From positions 1-7,353 of the forward strand of contig DASVES010000222.1 in NCBI GenBank assembly GCA_036380435.1: a stretch of DNA of 7,353 nucleotides, read 5' to 3'. The stretch is from DASQDT01 sp036380435. GTDB lineage: Bacteria > Acidobacteriota > Blastocatellia > Pyrinomonadales > Pyrinomonadaceae. Of the stretch, positions 6,201-7,353 are shown piece by piece. Made by a program: the position numbers and the translations under genes. How positions within the stretch are numbered: position 1 is the first letter of the stretch; the number at the start of each line of letters is the position of its first letter. Below the pieces are notes generated by a model. It did not search any database. It saw only the letters and a list, made by a program, of their open reading frames with translations, and was not told the DNA's origin.

Positions 6201-7346
6201 ATCCGCTTCCAGCCGACGAGCATCGGAAACAAGGCGACCACCATCCGGGTCAACAGCAACGACCCGAACGCGCCGAACAAGGATGTGGCCGTCTCGGGCA
6301 CGTCCGATCCGGGCGACATTCGCGTCACCGGCTCGACCAACTTCGGCGACATCTGCGGCGGCTCTCTGGCGGAGAAGACCGTCAACATCTGCAACGTCGC
6401 GACCGCCTGCAACCTCAACGTCACCAACGTGAGGCTCGCGGCTAACCCTGACGGCACGGGGTCGTGCAGCGACTTCACGCTCGTCAATAACCCGTTCCCG
6501 ACGCCGGTCAGCCACGACTCGTGCCTCGACCTCGTCATCCGCTTCACGCCCACCTCGGCGGGGCCGAAGCAATGCACGCTGGTCGTCGAGAGCGACGATC
6601 CGCAGACCCCTTCGGTCAAGACGCTCGTAACGGCCACCACGCCGCTCGCTTCGATTGACGTGTCGCCCGACCAGAGCTTCCTGCCGGAGGTCAACCAGAG
6701 CATCGGCTTCTGCACGACCTTGCAGCCGTTCCCCATCTCCAACAAGGGAACCTGCCCGGTCAAGGTCACGGATGTCTCCGTCAACGACCCGAACAACTTC
6801 GGGCTCTCCGCGCTGCCGTCCTTCCCCATCAACCTCCAGCCCGGCCACACGGTGGGCGACGGCGCGCTCAAGACGGTCTTCAAGCCAATCGCGCCGCTTG
6901 ATCGTGAGCGGGACGGAGTGTTGTCGGTCACTTACGAGTCTGATCCCATCGCGCACGTCCTCACGACCGAGACGCGCGACCTGTGCGGCGAGGTGGTCAA
7001 CACGGGCGCGCGCGTGCTCGTGAGGGTGGGCCTCGTCCCGTTCAATGGTGAGGTGGAGAGCATCAGGCTCAACCGCATCAACGCCAACCGCAACAAGAAC
7101 AACGTGGACACCGTGGACAACGCGCGCAACCTGCCGCTCCAGACGTTCGCGTACCCGGCGGGGTCGGCCTGCACCCCGTTCCAGTACCACCGCGAGTACG
7201 GCACCGTGGGCAACCCGATCCAACTGCTTCCCGGCTCCTACACGGTGACGGCGACGGCGGTCATCAACGGTAAGAGGAAGACGAAGACGGTCGCGTTCGA
7301 CGTCGCAACCTGCGACTTCAACCCGACGATTTTTGTCGACTTCTAA
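3210..7346 (+). CDS. Large secreted multidomain protein: PsbP-like, Asp-box propeller, ASH repeats
   Basis: 1378 residues, intact. Residues 1-26: signal peptide (QRRS, hydrophobic core, cut after TYA). 27-115: low-complexity Ala/Pro/Asn/Ser/Gln linker. About 118-265: PsbP/DcrB-like domain (G-Y122-A-V-Q-Y-P-E-D-W130 start, FLTIGGWPAIQYGR). About 345-705: beta-propeller with four Asp boxes (S-x-D-x-G-x-T-W/F) at S374, S434, S504 and S623, plus FVTWYDRR. 707-783: 11 cysteines in 77 residues, ending in KYGDYNGNACAAGR, typical of the last blade of such propellers. 821-1264: four Ig-like ASPM/SPD-2/Hydin-type repeats. 1265-1378: beta-rich C-terminal module (LPGSYTVTATAV). About 36 cysteines in all, implying many disulfides. 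No C-terminal anchor, LPxTG, PEP-CTERM or membrane helix is seen, so the protein is released or held by its domains. Asp boxes are structural; no sialidase active site (RIP motif, arginine triad) is identified, so a binding or adhesion role is as likely as hydrolysis. Gene 2, 185 bases upstream, is a candidate folding helper. Confidence 0.92.
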   Translation: MQRRSLSLAVGVIALLVSFSLPRTYAQVVPQDSGAAQAVNSAQPDAADPVKRVGRTESPTPPAVSVAKLSPAAALAAQPPPNSNSSAGKDSGKPNATAPQNNNGQEERKPLTKRLENTRKGYAVQYPEDWSVGPNRFANMDELINLSPEQVGKRPITAKIKITTEERRSHEEALRRLEEIRSGIGAPTSAFLTIGGWPAIQYGRIDERPSPGQFPRPQFKDKKMYRITTAIAVGDLLVQLEAILPSDANPGLIHQAEAISRSAFFSAKADPKKTQDEVGRLRKNARPRSAPLALTTGDQVAAFTPLPASLRPTTSGAGGGAAKVLPLSKQDPDNSAEPGLTRRVISNRNGELEIAVSPNGRNIVIGQQSAFRSSTDGGQTFPFNGTIPYTGGDPSLAWGPSNAFYYAGIAGGGGCQAADAAGPQGYTCTGMARSTDNGQTFPFVTRAVACPNDTNPASIPGACFPDQEHIAADRVSTGAGGGDRVYSTWRNFDATDQDPGLVCSQDSGQTWSAPIVVGSGSFPRINVGQDGFVYVVYRSGGDYMLNKYNPCPAAGAPTVVPGFPVVVMAQNEITCPFPGHDRCDQDPSSQMLAVDDTNPNHVYFSVAINGGSATNDNIVVRDSLDGGLTWPAGRVVQANDSIPGKRIMPWICTTGGEAFVTWYDRRSTPANQNDLTEYYAGRVRLDGASNLVVGSEIKLSEVGDPWCASGWPCGTRGAPGASEQCSVQPQLAGFCCSSLDANGNCVGSGNRCDFSDGCTIGGETCQGVGGGCPKYGDYNGNACAAGRIFAAYASATAPPSITPASTGIDIFFTSKLVGDVPQLQVPGGVNFGDICVGGTGTQTLNVCNTGKADLEINDITSNNPRFAVTTTTQGYPVVISHDFCFPFQVTFNPTATGAQTATLTITSNDPALPTATVQATGSGTRQAIDTLIPNSGNFGQVCVGSFKDLNLTINNSGGCDLVVNSVTSTGADASQFIVAGDNTYPITVAPGVSVQVPIRFQPTSIGNKATTIRVNSNDPNAPNKDVAVSGTSDPGDIRVTGSTNFGDICGGSLAEKTVNICNVATACNLNVTNVRLAANPDGTGSCSDFTLVNNPFPTPVSHDSCLDLVIRFTPTSAGPKQCTLVVESDDPQTPSVKTLVTATTPLASIDVSPDQSFLPEVNQSIGFCTTLQPFPISNKGTCPVKVTDVSVNDPNNFGLSALPSFPINLQPGHTVGDGALKTVFKPIAPLDRERDGVLSVTYESDPIAHVLTTETRDLCGEVVNTGARVLVRVGLVPFNGEVESIRLNRINANRNKNNVDTVDNARNLPLQTFAYPAGSACTPFQYHREYGTVGNPIQLLPGSYTVTATAVINGKRKTKTVAFDVATCDFNPTIFVDF
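5328..5558 (+). other. Cysteine-dense segment within gene 3
   Basis: Encodes residues 707-783 with 11 cysteines, including a CC pair, between the last recognised propeller strands and the ASH repeats. Spacing is irregular and fits no zinc-ribbon, EGF or knottin pattern that I can name. It is probably a disulfide-stabilised loop or insertion at the closing blade of the propeller. Confidence 0.55.
5670..7001 (+). repeat. Four ASH (ASPM/SPD-2/Hydin-type) Ig-like repeats in A-B-A-B order
   Basis: Protein-level tandem repeats of about 104-120 residues: 821-924, 925-1035, 1036-1144 and 1145-1264. Each of the first three opens with NFG(D/Q)(I/V)C and has a late (F/V)xP strand followed by an SNDP or SDDP turn. 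Repeats 1 and 3 share NFGDIC, an N(V/I)CN strand and SHD-x-C. Repeats 2 and 4 lack SHD-x-C and carry APG or QPG at that place. At DNA level a 20-base identity links repeats 1 and 3 (5696-5715 and 6338-6357). Such domains are commonly structural or binding spacers on exported proteins. Confidence 0.7.
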
Positions 7347-7353
7347 CGGCTAA

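Noticed and set aside
5943..7223. 426-codon open frame on the - strand inside gene 3
   Set aside because: The product is Arg/Val/Asp/Ala-rich, the mirror of GC-rich codons, while the + strand encodes recognisable repeats. The same applies to the - frames at 3186-3971, 4770-5399 and 6158-6931 and to the + frame at 5327-6445.

Overview
This GC-rich window holds three rightward genes, each encoding a protein with an N-terminal export signal, separated by spacers rich in palindromes. The likely source is a Gram-negative soil or environmental bacterium. The composition, the large secreted multidomain protein ending in ASPM/SPD-2/Hydin-type (choice-of-anchor-D-like) repeats, and the single-cysteine thioredoxin-fold protein remind me of Acidobacteriota (Blastocatellia-like). 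That is an impression from protein style, with no marker gene to confirm it.

Layout. Bases 1-98 carry no supportable gene, apart from a possible last few codons of an upstream gene. Bases 99-244 are a compact non-coding insertion. A 128-bp element (108-235) has 22-bp terminal inverted repeats with one mismatch and a second nested inverted repeat. It is bracketed by a perfect 9-bp direct repeat, as expected of a MITE with its target-site duplication. It lies right against the ribosome binding site of gene 1 (262-1671), a secreted thioredoxin-fold protein with a one-cysteine CxxS motif. Gene 1 is followed at once by a strong hairpin (1672-1717).

A 461-bp spacer (1718-2178) of visibly lower GC has a near-consensus sigma-70-type promoter (1764-1792) about 390 bases ahead of gene 2. 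The predicted leader contains two sets of mutually exclusive complementary segments, an attenuator-like arrangement. Gene 2 (2179-3024) is a secreted DsbA/DsbG-type thiol oxidoreductase with a CPFC active site, a cis-proline and an N-terminal perfect heptad coiled coil. It ends in a short hairpin with a TTCG loop.

Gene 3 (3210-7346) encodes a 1378-residue secreted protein. In order it has a signal peptide, a low-complexity linker, a PsbP/DcrB-like domain, an Asp-box beta-propeller, a cysteine-dense segment, four Ig-like ASH repeats in an A-B-A-B pattern and a C-terminal beta-sandwich-like module. I count about 36 cysteines in it.

How they may work together (inference): genes 1 and 2 are two thioredoxin-fold proteins exported to the envelope, and gene 3 is a large extracytoplasmic protein that would need many disulfides. 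Gene 2 is a plausible oxidase or isomerase for gene 3, 185 bases downstream. The spacers and individual terminator-like hairpins argue against a single tight operon. No catalytic function is visible in gene 3.
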